Both the position numbers and the translations under genes were made by a program. A DNA stretch of 64,000 nt, from positions 1 through 64,000 of the forward strand of contig SVGL01000008.1 of NCBI GenBank assembly GCA_015056325.1. The letters run 5' to 3'. Of the stretch, positions 16,849-26,684 are shown one piece after another. The stretch is from Clostridiales bacterium. Lineage in GTDB: Bacteria > Bacillota > Clostridia > Christensenellales > Aristaeellaceae. How positions within the stretch are numbered: position 1 is the first letter of the stretch; the number at the start of each line of letters is the position of its first letter. The notes under the pieces were generated by a model, which did no database searches, was not told the DNA's origin, and saw nothing but the letters and a program-made list of their open reading frames with translations.

Positions 16849-17925
16849 ATGGCTGTTTTCATTCACGACGATTACGTCTTCCCGCCCAAGCCCCAGCCGG
16901 TGGTGAAGCCCGGTGAGTTCGTCTTTTCCGCCATGCACCTGGATCACAACCACCTCATCGGCATGACCTGGGGCCTGGTGCTGGCCGGCGGCACCCTCAA
17001 GAGCTTCTACGATCCCGACCCGGAGCATGTGAAGAGCTTCCTGAACTCCTTCCCCCATGCCCACATCGCGCAGAGCGAGGAGGAGATCATCAACGATCCC
17101 GAGGTGAAGCTGGTGGCCGCAGCCGCCGTCACCTGCGAGCGCGCGGATCTTGGCATCCGCGTGATGCGCGCGGGCAAGGATTACTACACCGCCAAGGCAC
17201 CCCTGACCACCCTGGAGCAGCTGGAACGCGTCAAGGCCTGCCATCAGGAGACCGGCCGGAAGTACTTCTGCCACTACTCCGAGCGCCTGGACACCGAGAG
17301 CTGCATCTTCGCCGGTCAGCTGATCCGCGATGGCCGCATCGGCAAGGTGATCCACATGGAGGGCACCGGCCCCCACCGCCTGAATCCCCCCTCCCGCCCC
17401 GATTGGTTCTGGTCCAAGGAGAAGTCCGGCGGACTGCTGTGCGATATCGGCTCCCACCAGGCGGATGCGTTCCTGTTCTTCACAGGCGAAACCGACGCCG
17501 ATGTGGTCTACAGCCGCACCGGCAACTACGCCAATCCCGATCACCCCGACTTTGAGGACTTCGGCGACTGCATGATCACCGGCAAGGACGGCGCGACCTT
17601 CTACTTCCGCGTGGACTGGTTCACCCCTGACGGCGTGCGCTCCTTCGGTGACGGCCGCACCTTCATCGTGGGCACCAAGGGCTCCATTGAGCTGCGCAAG
17701 ACGCTTGATCCCGCCATCCCCGAGAAGACCCGTGACGTGGTGATCGTCCTGGATGACGAGGGTGAGCACCGCTACGACGTCAGCGGCAAGATCGGCTCCC
17801 CCTACTACGGGCAGCTGATTCTGGACTGCATCAACCGCACCGAGACCGCCCAGACCATGGAGAGCTGCTTCAAGGCCGCCGAGCTATGCGTGAAGGCCGC
17901 CTGGCAGGCCGTGCGCATTCAGTAA
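16849..17925 (+). CDS. Gfo/Idh/MocA-family oxidoreductase
   Basis: A 358-residue protein in which the N-terminal Rossmann-like part is divergent (FSAMHLDHNHLIGMTWGL instead of a GxGxxG loop). The family core is recognisable: LVAAAAVTCERADLGIRVMRAG, the KAPLTTLEQL lysine motif and GGLLCDIGSHQADAF. A long upstream open frame exists, but the AAAGGAG at 16834-16840 fixes the ATG at 16849; the upstream part covers repeat and hairpin sequence. It is second to last in the rightward operon and 10 bases before the M20 peptidase gene. It likely oxidises a sugar or sugar derivative. Substrate and cofactor preference are not visible, and the weak glycine loop makes cofactor binding less certain. Confidence 0.85.
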   Translation: MAVFIHDDYVFPPKPQPVVKPGEFVFSAMHLDHNHLIGMTWGLVLAGGTLKSFYDPDPEHVKSFLNSFPHAHIAQSEEEIINDPEVKLVAAAAVTCERADLGIRVMRAGKDYYTAKAPLTTLEQLERVKACHQETGRKYFCHYSERLDTESCIFAGQLIRDGRIGKVIHMEGTGPHRLNPPSRPDWFWSKEKSGGLLCDIGSHQADAFLFFTGETDADVVYSRTGNYANPDHPDFEDFGDCMITGKDGATFYFRVDWFTPDGVRSFGDGRTFIVGTKGSIELRKTLDPAIPEKTRDVVIVLDDEGEHRYDVSGKIGSPYYGQLILDCINRTETAQTMESCFKAAELCVKAAWQAVRIQ

Positions 17926-17935
17926 GGAGGCCGAC

Positions 17936-19177
17936 ATGTCCTACATCGTTTCCAATGAGGCCAGGGCGGCTCTGGAGGCGCTCAAGGCGAATCCGCAGGT
18001 CATGAAGGCCATCGAATTCGCTGAGGCCGACCAGCCCCGCTGCCTGGAGGAGCACATCCGCCTGACGGAGATCGAGGCCCCCACCTACCAGGAATCCGCC
18101 CGCGCGGAGGCCTTCGCGGAGCTGCTTCGCAACGAGGGTCTCACAGACGTCCACATCGGCAAGGGCGGCAACGTCATCGGTACCCTGAAGGGCAGCGTCC
18201 CCGGCAAGAAGGTGCTGGTGGACGCTCACCTGGACACCGTGTTCCCCTTCGGCAGCGTCACCAAGGTGCGTGAGGAGAACGGCATCCTCTACGCCCCCGG
18301 CATCTGCGATGACACCCGCGCCCTGGCGATGATGCTCAGTAGCATCCGCGCGCTGAAGGCCGCCGACATCACCACCCGCCGCGACGTCATCTTCCTGGGC
18401 TCCACCCGGGAGGAGGGCAGCGGCAGCATGGGCGGCATGGTGGATTTCCTCTCCGAGCATCAGGAGGAGATCGAGTGCTGCATCAGCGTGGACAGCAGCG
18501 CGCTTCAAAACATCATCTACTGCGCCACGGGTCTGCGCACGGTGGAGTTTACCTTCCGCGGCATCGGCGGACATGCGTATTCCGCCTTTGGCGACGTGCC
18601 CCAGCCGGTGCACGCCGCTGCCCGCGTCGCTGCGGCCATTGCGGATTTGCAGGTGCCCTCCGATCCCAAGACCACCTTCGCTGTGTCCAACTTCCATGCG
18701 GGCAACAAGGCCAGCATGCACGCCATCCCAGCGGAGTGCTCCATCATTGTCAACTACCGCTCCAACGACCCAGCCACGCTGGAATGGCTGCATGAAACCA
18801 TCTTCGCCATCGTGGAGAAGGCCTGTGTGGACGAGACCGCCCGCTGGGGCAAGGACGTCATCACCTGGAGCCACGAAACCCACTGCGACGTGCCCGCCGG
18901 CAGCCAGGATGCCCACGCGCCCCTGGTGGAAGGCCTGGCCGCCATCATCGAGGACATGGGCTGCCGCACCACCCTCATGCCCGGCGGCGCCACCAACTGC
19001 AACATCACCATCGCGCGGGGAATTCCCTCCGTGTGCATGGGCATGACCTGGAGCGCGGACAGCACCCACGTCCCAACCCTTGACCACACCCTGGCCGAGT
19101 GGTTCCCCATCGAGGGCGCTTATCGAGCTGTGCAGGCGCTGATTCTGCTGCTGCTGGGACAGGCGGGGATCGCGTAA
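17936..19177 (+). CDS. M20-family metallopeptidase/deacylase
   Basis: A 413-residue M20 enzyme with the two-zinc motif set: DAHLDTV (H98, D100), GICDDT (bridging aspartate near 125), STREEGSGS (E159 base, E160) and a late STHVPTLDH histidine. A dimerisation domain (about 180-300, GIGGHAYSAFGDVPQPVHAA) is in place. It looks like the YgeY/ArgE/DapE-type branch that hydrolyses N-acyl amino acids or dipeptides. GGAGG precedes the ATG. As last gene of an operon with nagA, it may remove an amino acid or acyl group from an N-acylated sugar or peptide-sugar conjugate; that is context-based only. Confidence 0.88.
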   Translation: MSYIVSNEARAALEALKANPQVMKAIEFAEADQPRCLEEHIRLTEIEAPTYQESARAEAFAELLRNEGLTDVHIGKGGNVIGTLKGSVPGKKVLVDAHLDTVFPFGSVTKVREENGILYAPGICDDTRALAMMLSSIRALKAADITTRRDVIFLGSTREEGSGSMGGMVDFLSEHQEEIECCISVDSSALQNIIYCATGLRTVEFTFRGIGGHAYSAFGDVPQPVHAAARVAAAIADLQVPSDPKTTFAVSNFHAGNKASMHAIPAECSIIVNYRSNDPATLEWLHETIFAIVEKACVDETARWGKDVITWSHETHCDVPAGSQDAHAPLVEGLAAIIEDMGCRTTLMPGGATNCNITIARGIPSVCMGMTWSADSTHVPTLDHTLAEWFPIEGAYRAVQALILLLLGQAGIA

Positions 19178-19192
19178 ACGCTAATAAAGCGA

Positions 19193-19221
19193 AGCCAGCC
19201 TTCCATTACGGAGGGCTGGCT
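19193..19221 (+). terminator. Terminator of the rightward catabolic operon
   Basis: A 12-bp stem (19193-19204 with 19210-19221, one G-U pair, loop ATTAC) 15 bases after the M20 stop codon, followed by the weakly T-rich CTCTGTGTG. Confidence 0.7.
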
Positions 19222-19309
19222 CTCTGTGTGTCGGAAGGTCGCTTCAGAAGTCCATCTCCACATGCCGCTGCGGCTGCACCGAGACCTGCAAAGGAACGAT
19301 GCGGCGACT

Positions 19310-19361
19310 TTGCAGAGGATCGCTTCCGCGTTAAGCGGAAAATCAAAGCGATCCTCTGCAA
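19310..19361. other. Long perfect palindrome with nested hairpin
   Basis: A perfect 16-bp inverted repeat (19310-19325 with 19346-19361) encloses a second one, TTCCGC/GCGGAA at 19324-19340. A third, CTTGAAGG/CCTTCAAG, is at 19439-19458. They lie in the 280-base gap before tnpV, where no convincing gene is seen (a 79-residue open frame at 19226-19465 has no recognisable features). They may be the edge of an old mobile element. Confidence 0.6.
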
Positions 19362-19501
19362 CGCGTTATTATGTAGAGGAAGGTTTACCCCTCCTCGTCA
19401 TGAGTCGCGGGAAATACAAGCAATTCAAGCAGTTATGGCTTGAAGGGAAACCTTCAAGTACATAGCTGCTTTTTCTATTGCAGCAGAAAGCGAGGATACC
19501 C

Positions 19502-19852
19502 ATGAAACTGACCTATCGCCGCTGTGGAGACTACTACCTGCCCAACATCGGCGTCCCTGCCGAGGACATGCGCCCTCTTGGCAAGTACGGCAGAATGCGC
19601 ATGCGCTATCTCCGGGAGCATCGTTCCCTCCTGTTCAATCAGCTTCTGCTGTCCGGCAAGCTCATGAAGCACCTGTACAACATTGACGATGCCTGCCAGG
19701 AACGCATGGATTTGCTGATCCCTCAGATGAAAGCAGCCGAGGGCGTCACCGAAGAGCTGAAAGCTGCTGACCAGATGGAATGGGTACGCCGGATGAACAG
19801 CATCCACCATCGTATCGAAGAAATGCTGTTAGATGAACTGATCTACGACTGA
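19502..19852 (+). CDS. tnpV: Transposon-encoded TnpV-family protein
   Basis: A 116-residue protein typical of TnpV of Tn4451-like and other clostridial mobile elements: MKLTYRRCGDYYLPNIGVP at the start, then GKYGRMRMRYLREHR and a helical tail. Its function is unknown in the family. An upstream in-frame ATG at 19478 would add eight residues, but the conserved start and the GAGGA just upstream favour 19502. It is followed by the broken recombinase-relaxase chimera, so this gene is probably the last intact piece of a decayed integrative or mobilisable element. A 280-base non-coding stretch with strong palindromes precedes it. Confidence 0.8.
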   Translation: MKLTYRRCGDYYLPNIGVPAEDMRPLGKYGRMRMRYLREHRSLLFNQLLLSGKLMKHLYNIDDACQERMDLLIPQMKAAEGVTEELKAADQMEWVRRMNSIHHRIEEMLLDELIYD

Positions 19853-19877
19853 AATGCCGAAACGGCTGGAGGTACAC

Positions 19878-20592
19878 ATGAAGAAACTGCTCAAGCTGCC
19901 CCTTCTGTTAGCTGCCTTGCCTCTCATTGCGATATGGCTACCGCAAAGACCCGGCAGACAAGAACCATTGGCTGGTGGATGACGAGGCGGCTGCGGTTGT
20001 CCGCCGAATCTACCAGCTGGCGATTGACTGTCACGGCCCCTATGAGATCGCGCGTATCCTGGAGGCTGACAAGGTTGAATGTCCAGCCTACTACAATGCG
20101 ACCCACAACACCTGCATGAAGCGATCCAACACCGACATGAGCAAGCCATACACCTGGAATGGCGTGATGGTCAGCAACATCCTGAAACGCCCAGAGTATT
20201 ATAGCTTGCGCAGCAAACGCAAGGAGACGCACGACCTGACTGTCGAGCTGAATGCTCGCATTGACGCTTATGAAAAATGGAAGAAATATCGCAAGCATTA
20301 TCAAGCATGGGAGAAGCTACCGGAGGCAAAGCGCACGGCCTTTGAACGTAGCCACGAATATGAGCTACGGCAATACCGGCAAGCCGCTGCTGCTTTGCGC
20401 CGCTGGCAGGCTGATGGGGAGAAGATCGACCACAAGGGCTGGAAGGCAGCGCTGGATTACCTGAACAAGGAACAGTTCATGCTGGATTACCAGCTGCAGG
20501 AGATGAAGGAAAAGGTGCGCAGGATGGAGATTGTAAAGCGGGAGCTTATTCAGGAGAACAAGCGGACGAGGTCGGATCGGTATGTACGATGA
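19878..20592 (+). pseudogene. Mobile-element remnant: small membrane ORF, serine recombinase and relaxase tail fused
   Basis: Three broken pieces run together. After a GGAGG site an ATG at 19878 starts MKKLLKLPLLLAALPLIAIW, the beginning of a small hydrophobic protein, which soon runs into another frame. From about 19927 a different frame encodes YGYRKDPADKNHWLVDDEAA and YTWNGVMVSNILKRPEYY, the middle (recombinase) domain of a large serine recombinase with no catalytic N-terminal domain. From about residue 110 the text changes to a charged helical region (YEKWKKYRKHYQAWEKLP, then GEKIDHKGWKAALDYLNKE) like the C-terminus of MobA-type relaxases. Neither enzyme has its active site, so this is a deletion scar, not a functional fusion. 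Confidence 0.75.
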
Positions 20593-20905
20593 TTAATTGA
20601 CGAAGTGAGCATTGATATTTGTTGTGACAATGACAACGCAGGTGGATATAGATCAGCGATTTGGAATGTTCCGAAAAAACGAAAATGAATGGCGGAATGG
20701 CTGTGCAGGCCTGACTATTTCAGATTTTTACTCTTCAAAAACGTTTGTATGCAATTAGAATGCGAAAAAGTTGTAATAAAGGGAAAAAATAAGGCCAAAA
20801 TTTACACATTTTCTGCAAGAACTATTGCAAAGGCGGAATGCCTATGATAAAATCCAGATATACCGAAACAAATGAAATGCGGCTGGAATGTGGGGGGAGA
20901 TCATT
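20593..20905. other. AT-rich intergenic region upstream of the large glycan locus
   Basis: 313 bases without a gene, clearly richer in A and T than the flanking genes. Apart from the promoter at 20825-20853 and the GGGGGGAG ribosome site at 20892-20899, no operator or RNA motif was recognised. It separates the mobile-element scar from the polysaccharide locus. Confidence 0.6.
20825..20853 (+). promoter_or_regulatory. Promoter of the large glycan-transport operon
   Basis: TTGCAA (20825-20830) and TAAAAT (20848-20853) with a 17-base spacer, about 50 bases before the start codon of the first gene. Confidence 0.7.
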
Positions 20906-23743
20906 GTGAAGCGTATGTTGAAAATCTGGAGTTGCCTCTGTGTGCTACTTCTGATTCTGCCGCTGCATGCGATGGGTGAAGGCCTGACGCAGCTTTATCT
21001 GGAATGCTCTGAAAAGAATGATTATACTGCGTATCTTGCTTCCATGGCTGATCCGATGATCGTTACGGAAAGTATGAAGCTCTATGAAGCAAAAGAAGGC
21101 GCCCTGCTGGCTGAGGGCGAACAGCTGACCTTCACAGTGTCTGTGCATCAGGATACCTTCGGTTACCCCGTGTTGACCTACGCCATGACCGGCAACAACA
21201 TCCTGGACAACGGCTTCACCCTGATGGTGGACGGCGAGCTGCCCTATGCGGAGTGCAGCACCCTGACCCTTGACAGTCTGTGGACGCAAAGCGGCACATT
21301 CAGCAAGGATCGCTACGGCAACGAGGTTGTCTCCATGCCGGTGAAATCCTATGAAACAACTTCCTGCCGACTGATGGGAAAGGCGGGCATGTACTCAAAA
21401 GGCATGGGCCTGTACCTGACAGCGGGCGAGCATGAAATCACGATCATCTGCCGCGAGGGTCCCTTCAAGCTGTACAGTATGACGCTGGAGGGCGAGATTC
21501 CCGTGCTGGATACGGCGCAGGATGCTCCACAGGGCGATGCGCTCATTACTTTGCAGGCTGAGCAGGTGCCGGTGCGCAATAACCCCAACATCCGGCCCCT
21601 GGCGGACTATGACATGCGCCTGACCCCCTACTCCAGCAATAAAAAAGTCATCAATCATATTGAAGATACTTCCTATAAATATCCCGGCGATGTGCTGACC
21701 TACACCTTCACCGTGGAGCAGGCTGGCCATTACGCCATGGCACTCCGGCTGCGGCAGAGTGAACTGGCAAACTTCCCGGTATACCGCACGGCGCTGATCG
21801 ACGGCGTGATCCCCGGCCCTGCCTTTGAGAATGCAGAATTCAGCTACACGCTGCAATTCGAGAATCAGACCATCATGGACGCGGAGGGCAATCCCGCGTA
21901 CCTGTACCTGACCGAAGGCGAGCATACTCTGACCCTGCTGACCAGCGTGGATCCCCTCCGGCCCTCGCTGCAGCTGCTGCAGACCATCTCTGATGAAATT
22001 GCCGACCTGTCCCTGCAGATCACCAAGATCACCGGCGGGAACACGGATTTCTTCCGCGACTTTGCCCTGGAGGACTTTGACTTCCACATCGCGGATGACC
22101 TGAGCCGCTGGATCAGCGAACTGAAGGCTATCCGTGCCGAACTGGGCTGGATTGCCCATACAGAAGGCCGCGTGGGTGCACTGTCCAGCCTGGATATGGC
22201 GATTCAGGCCCTGGAGCAGTTGGCCAAAGAGCCGGATAACCTGCCCAAGAAGCTGCCGCTGTTCTCCCAGGGTTCCTCCTCTGCGCGAGGCTTCCTGGTC
22301 AGCACGGTGGAGAACCTCTCCACCAGCCCTGTGGGTCTTGACGCGATCTACCTCTATACAGATGAAGAAATGCTGCCCAAGGAACCAAACTTCCTGGAGC
22401 AGGCAGCCGACACCGCCGGACGCTTCGTGGCTTCCTTCACCGATGAAAGCTATGTGGCGGACAACGCGGACGAAAGCAAGCTACAGGTGTGGGTCAACCG
22501 CCCCCGGCAGTACCTCGAAATCCTCCAGCGCATGGCGGATACCACCTTCACGCCCCGAACTGGCATCGAGGTGGAGTTCTCCATCATGCCGGACGAGAGC
22601 AAGCTGATCCTGGCCAATGCCTCCGGCGCCGCGCCTGATGTGGCGCTGGGCGTATCCACCACCCGCGTGTATGACCTGGCTGTCCGCGGCGCACTGAAAA
22701 ACCTGCGCGAATATGAGGACTTCGCTGCGGTGGGCAAGTGGTTCCCCACAGGCCTCCTGATGCCCGCTGTGTGCGACGACGGCATGTACGCCCTGCCGGA
22801 AACCTTCAACTTCTATGTGCTGTTCTACCGCAAGGACATCCTGGAATCTATCGGTCTGGAAGTGCCCAATTCTTACGAGGAAGTGCTGCAGATGCTGCCC
22901 ACGCTGCATCGCTTCGGCCTGAACTACAACAATTTCGTAGCGAACGCGGTGGGCTACAAAGCCTTCTCCATCACCACGCCCTTCCTGTACCAGAACGGGG
23001 CGGTGCTCTATGAGGACGGCGACCTTCACGTCCAGCTGGACACCGAGGAAGCCATCGAGGCCCTCAAGGTCATGACGGATTCCTTCGTCATCTACGACAT
23101 GGATTTCGAGGTCAACAGCTTCTACCAGAGCTTCCGCGACGGCACGCTGCCCATCGGCACCTCCAATTACGCCATGTACAACCTGGTGATGAATGCCGCC
23201 CCGGAGCTGGCGGATAAGTGGGGCATTGCCCTTTACCCCGGCATGACGGACGAAAATGGCGAAGTCCAGCGCTGGACAAGCGGCGCAGAGCAGAGCTGTT
23301 TCATCTTCGACAACACCAACATGCCGGAGGAATCCTGGCAGTTCCTCTCCTGGTGGATGAGCGAGGAGATCCAGACGGAATTTGCCTTCAACCTTCAGTC
23401 CACCCTGGGCAATGAGTATATGTGGAACAGCGCCAACATGGCTGCCTACATGAACGCACCCTGGCCCACGGAGCACAAGCAGATCATTGCCGAGCAGATG
23501 AACTGGATCTACGAAACGCCCCGCAACCCCGGCTCCTACATGGTGGAGCGCGAGCTGTCCAATGCCGTAAACGCCGTGTGCCTGGAGGGGCAAAACCTCC
23601 GCGCGGCACTGGATGAAGCGATCAAACGCATTGACCGCGAGCTGGAACGCAAGCTGGAGGAATTCGGCCGCCTGAAGGACGGTCAGCTGACCGCGCCCTT
23701 CATCGTGCCGGACATCAATACAGTAAAGGAGTGGCTGGAATGA
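20906..23743 (+). CDS. Very large extracellular solute-binding protein with N-terminal beta domains
   Basis: A 945-residue exported protein about twice the usual size of a CUT1 binding protein. A signal peptide ([20 protein letters not shown]) is followed by two beta-rich segments, roughly 30-210 and 240-390, ending in phrases such as [12 protein letters not shown] and [13 protein letters not shown] that recall carbohydrate-binding beta-sandwiches. A helical linker follows, and then from about 540 a family 1 solute-binding domain ([40 protein letters not shown]). The GTG at 20906 is preferred over an ATG at 20888 because GGGGGGAG is six bases upstream. It starts the operon and overlaps the next permease gene by ATGA. 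It probably captures a long or complex glycan at the cell surface. Confidence 0.87.
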   Translation: MKRMLKIWSCLCVLLLILPLHAMGEGLTQLYLECSEKNDYTAYLASMADPMIVTESMKLYEAKEGALLAEGEQLTFTVSVHQDTFGYPVLTYAMTGNNILDNGFTLMVDGELPYAECSTLTLDSLWTQSGTFSKDRYGNEVVSMPVKSYETTSCRLMGKAGMYSKGMGLYLTAGEHEITIICREGPFKLYSMTLEGEIPVLDTAQDAPQGDALITLQAEQVPVRNNPNIRPLADYDMRLTPYSSNKKVINHIEDTSYKYPGDVLTYTFTVEQAGHYAMALRLRQSELANFPVYRTALIDGVIPGPAFENAEFSYTLQFENQTIMDAEGNPAYLYLTEGEHTLTLLTSVDPLRPSLQLLQTISDEIADLSLQITKITGGNTDFFRDFALEDFDFHIADDLSRWISELKAIRAELGWIAHTEGRVGALSSLDMAIQALEQLAKEPDNLPKKLPLFSQGSSSARGFLVSTVENLSTSPVGLDAIYLYTDEEMLPKEPNFLEQAADTAGRFVASFTDESYVADNADESKLQVWVNRPRQYLEILQRMADTTFTPRTGIEVEFSIMPDESKLILANASGAAPDVALGVSTTRVYDLAVRGALKNLREYEDFAAVGKWFPTGLLMPAVCDDGMYALPETFNFYVLFYRKDILESIGLEVPNSYEEVLQMLPTLHRFGLNYNNFVANAVGYKAFSITTPFLYQNGAVLYEDGDLHVQLDTEEAIEALKVMTDSFVIYDMDFEVNSFYQSFRDGTLPIGTSNYAMYNLVMNAAPELADKWGIALYPGMTDENGEVQRWTSGAEQSCFIFDNTNMPEESWQFLSWWMSEEIQTEFAFNLQSTLGNEYMWNSANMAAYMNAPWPTEHKQIIAEQMNWIYETPRNPGSYMVERELSNAVNAVCLEGQNLRAALDEAIKRIDRELERKLEEFGRLKDGQLTAPFIVPDINTVKEWLE

Positions 23744-24645
23744 CCAAGGCTGTCAAAATGCGTGGCCCCAAGGATCAACACATCGCATGGGCATTCCTCG
23801 CTCCCTACATCATTCTGTTCACGCTGTTCATCATCGTGCCGGTGGTGATCGCCATCGGGCTCTCCTTCACGAACTTCAACACCATCCAGGTGCCGGATTT
23901 CGTGGGCTTCATGAACTACGTCAACCTCCTGACCCGCGACGCGATCTTCATGCAGTACGTCCTGCCCAACACGATCCTCTTTGCGATCATCGTGGGCCCC
24001 GGCGGATACCTGCTGAGCTTCTTCCTGGCCTGGTGTCTGAGCCAGATCACCAAGGGCCCGCGCACGGTACTGGCGCTGCTGATTTACAGCCCCTCGATGA
24101 CCTCCGGCGTGGCGATGAACGTCGTCTGGCGCATCATCTTCTCCGGTGACGAGCGCGGCTACCTCAACGCGGTGCTGCTGAACCTGGGCTGGATTTCTGA
24201 ACCTATCCAATTCCTTCAATCCACCGCCTACCTGATGCCGGTGATGATCATCGTGGCCCTGTGGTCCTCCATGGGCGTGGGCTTCCTGGCGATGCTGGCC
24301 GGCATGATGAACATTGACGAAAGCGTCTACGAGGCAGCGGAGATTGACGGTCTTCGCAACCGCTTCCAGGAGGTCTTCTATATCACCATCCCGATGATGA
24401 AGCCCCAGATGCTCTTCGGCCTGGTGATGGCGGTGGTCAACACCTTCCAGGTAGGCCACATCGGCGTGAGCCTCTCCGGTGCCAACCCCACGCCCCAGTA
24501 CGCAGGCCAGTTGATTGTCAACCTGATCGAGGACTATGGTTTCATCCGGTATGAGATGGGCTATGCATCCGCGGCCTCCGTGGTGCTGCTGGTGCTGATC
24601 TACACCATCACCCGCTGGAGTGGTAAGATGTTCAAGGAAGACTAA
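23740..24645 (+). CDS. Sugar ABC transporter permease, MalF/LacF type
   Basis: A 301-residue permease with six predicted membrane spans and the EAA loop [20 protein letters not shown]. Its ATG overlaps the stop of the binding-protein gene (ATGA) and is eight to nine bases from AGGAG; an ATG-like start nine bases earlier has no better site. It overlaps the next gene too. Only one permease lies directly beside the large binding protein; a MalG-type partner must be one of those at 29782 or 32526. No ATPase gene is nearby. Confidence 0.9.
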   Translation: MTKAVKMRGPKDQHIAWAFLAPYIILFTLFIIVPVVIAIGLSFTNFNTIQVPDFVGFMNYVNLLTRDAIFMQYVLPNTILFAIIVGPGGYLLSFFLAWCLSQITKGPRTVLALLIYSPSMTSGVAMNVVWRIIFSGDERGYLNAVLLNLGWISEPIQFLQSTAYLMPVMIIVALWSSMGVGFLAMLAGMMNIDESVYEAAEIDGLRNRFQEVFYITIPMMKPQMLFGLVMAVVNTFQVGHIGVSLSGANPTPQYAGQLIVNLIEDYGFIRYEMGYASAASVVLLVLIYTITRWSGKMFKED

Positions 24646-24662
24646 TGAAAGGGGAGAACGCC

Positions 24663-26684
24663 GTGCGCATCAAACGCATTCTGGTATTCCTGCTTTGTCT
24701 GGCGCTTCTGCCCCTGACTGCCTGGGCGGATGAAGCGCCCTACTACACCCTGACGGAGATATACTCCGGCGAGCAGGCCCATTCTCCCGCCGGTTATCTG
24801 CCCGAGGGTACCTACTCCGAATTTGACGGCAAAGCCCTGAAGCGTCCGGCGGATGTGTTCGTGGATGATGAGGATCACCTGTTCATCTCCGACGAGGGCA
24901 ACAAGCGCGTGCTCATGTGCACGCTGGACGGCGAGTGGATCCGCACCTTCGGCAATAAGGAGCTCAAGCAGCCCGGCGGCATCTACGTCCGGGATGGAAA
25001 GCTCTACGTGGCGGACTTGAAGCTCCAGCAGGTGGTGGTGTACGATGTCGCAACCGGCGAAACGGTCTTCACCCTGGAGCACCCCGGCACGCCCCTGTAT
25101 GGCGTGAAAGCCAAGTTTGAGCCGCTGAAGATCGCTGTGGATGCGGCGGGCAGCATGTACGTCATCTCCAAGGGCAACACCAACGGCATTGCCCAGTTCG
25201 CGGCGGACGGCACCTTCCTGGGCTACTTCGGCGCGAACGATACCAACCTCAGCCTGGGCGAGATGCTCAAGCGGCTCACCTACACCGAGGAACAGCTGGC
25301 CAAGCTCAAACGGGTCATTCCGGCCACCCCCACAAGCGTGGATATGGATGCCCGCGGATTGCTCTACACCGTCACCACCGGCGTGCGCGGTGTGAAGCGG
25401 CTGAACATGTCGGGCCTGAATATCATGGAGCCCACCGGCTGGGGCCATGACAACACCATCGACGTGGCAGTGGGCACGCAGGAGAACATCTTCGTCATCA
25501 ACGAACTGGGCTACATCATGGAGTACACCCGGGATGGCCGATGCCTGTTCTACTTCGGCGGCCAGGATCAGGATCGTACCCGCACAGGCCTGTTCGTCAA
25601 CACCGTGGCCATCGATGTGGACCGCTACGGCAACCTTTACGTCCTTGACCGCGACAAGGCGCTGGTGCAGCGCTTCGCCGTGACGGACTACGCCAACCTG
25701 GTGCACAAGGGCCTGGCCCTGTATCAGGAGGGCCGCTACGCCGAGAGTCGCGAGCCCTGGGAGCAGGTGCTGGAGCTCAACTCCATGTTCGATTACGCCC
25801 ACATGGGCCTTGGCCGGGCGTACTACAAGCTGGAAATGTACGAGGAGGCTCTGCAGGCCTCCCGGCGCGGCGGCGACAAGGAGGGCTACTCCGATTCCTA
25901 CTGGGAGGTCCGCAATGTGATCCTCCAGGGCGGCATCATGTGGATGATCGGCGGATTGTTCGCGCTGTGGCTCCTGGGCAAGCTCTGGAAGACGCTCAAG
26001 ACCCGTGTCAAACCCGTACAGCGCTTCTGCGATAAAGTGCATGCCTTCTTCGATGTAAAGCTGCTGCGGGAACTGAAATTTGTCACCTACTTCCCACGAA
26101 ACCCGGCGGACGCCTTCTACGGCGTGAAGCATGAGGGCAAGGTCAGCGTACTGTCGGCCACGATCCTCTATATCGCGGCGATCCTCATCTTCATCGTCAA
26201 CAAGTATTACTGCGGCTTCCTGTTCAAGACCATCCCCGACGGACAATTCGAGGTGGGCATGGATCTGGTGATGCTCCTGGGTGGCATCGCGCTGTTCCTG
26301 ATTGCTTGCAACCTGATCTGCTCCATCCGCGACGGCGAGGGCACATTCAAGCAGATGTACTGCTCCTTTGCCTACGCGCTGGGCCCGTATGTGATGATCA
26401 AACCCATCACCTTCGCGCTGTCTTTCATGTTGACGTTCAACGAGGCGTTCATCATCACCCTGTTGGATGTGGTCACCATCGGATTGTGCCTGATGCTGGT
26501 GGTCATGATGGTCAAGTCGCTGCAGAATTACAACTTCACCGAGACCTTCGTGGCCCTGCTGCTGACGCTGTTCACCATGCTGATGATCATCATCGCCATG
26601 GTCATCGCAGCAGCGCTGGTGGCCCAGCTGTGGGAGTTCATCACTGCCGTATGGAAGGAGGCGCGATTCTACAATGAAGTGTAA
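24663..26684 (+). CDS. NHL-repeat, TPR and Yip1-domain membrane protein
   Basis: A 673-residue protein with a signal peptide or first membrane anchor, an NHL beta-propeller (about 30-360, with units such as RPADVFVDDEDHLFISDEGN and VAIDVDRYGNLYVLDRD), a short TPR-like pair (GLALYQEGRYAESREPWEQ), one membrane span near 430 and a C-terminal Yip1-like bundle of about five spans. The GTG at 24663 with AGGGGAG upstream is preferred over the ATG at 24645 that overlaps the previous stop. The propeller would face outside and the bundle stay in the membrane. It stands between permease genes, so it may help a glycan importer or sense substrate. No enzymatic motif is seen. Confidence 0.8.
   Translation: MRIKRILVFLLCLALLPLTAWADEAPYYTLTEIYSGEQAHSPAGYLPEGTYSEFDGKALKRPADVFVDDEDHLFISDEGNKRVLMCTLDGEWIRTFGNKELKQPGGIYVRDGKLYVADLKLQQVVVYDVATGETVFTLEHPGTPLYGVKAKFEPLKIAVDAAGSMYVISKGNTNGIAQFAADGTFLGYFGANDTNLSLGEMLKRLTYTEEQLAKLKRVIPATPTSVDMDARGLLYTVTTGVRGVKRLNMSGLNIMEPTGWGHDNTIDVAVGTQENIFVINELGYIMEYTRDGRCLFYFGGQDQDRTRTGLFVNTVAIDVDRYGNLYVLDRDKALVQRFAVTDYANLVHKGLALYQEGRYAESREPWEQVLELNSMFDYAHMGLGRAYYKLEMYEEALQASRRGGDKEGYSDSYWEVRNVILQGGIMWMIGGLFALWLLGKLWKTLKTRVKPVQRFCDKVHAFFDVKLLRELKFVTYFPRNPADAFYGVKHEGKVSVLSATILYIAAILIFIVNKYYCGFLFKTIPDGQFEVGMDLVMLLGGIALFLIACNLICSIRDGEGTFKQMYCSFAYALGPYVMIKPITFALSFMLTFNEAFIITLLDVVTIGLCLMLVVMMVKSLQNYNFTETFVALLLTLFTMLMIIIAMVIAAALVAQLWEFITAVWKEARFYNEV

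Noticed and set aside
19226-19465. A 79-codon open frame before tnpV
   Set aside because: It spans the 16-bp palindrome, has no ribosome site or family resemblance, and is probably random sequence in an element edge.
19878-20592. A novel recombinase-relaxase fusion enzyme
   Set aside because: Both halves lack their catalytic domains and the junctions change frame, so it is deletion debris.
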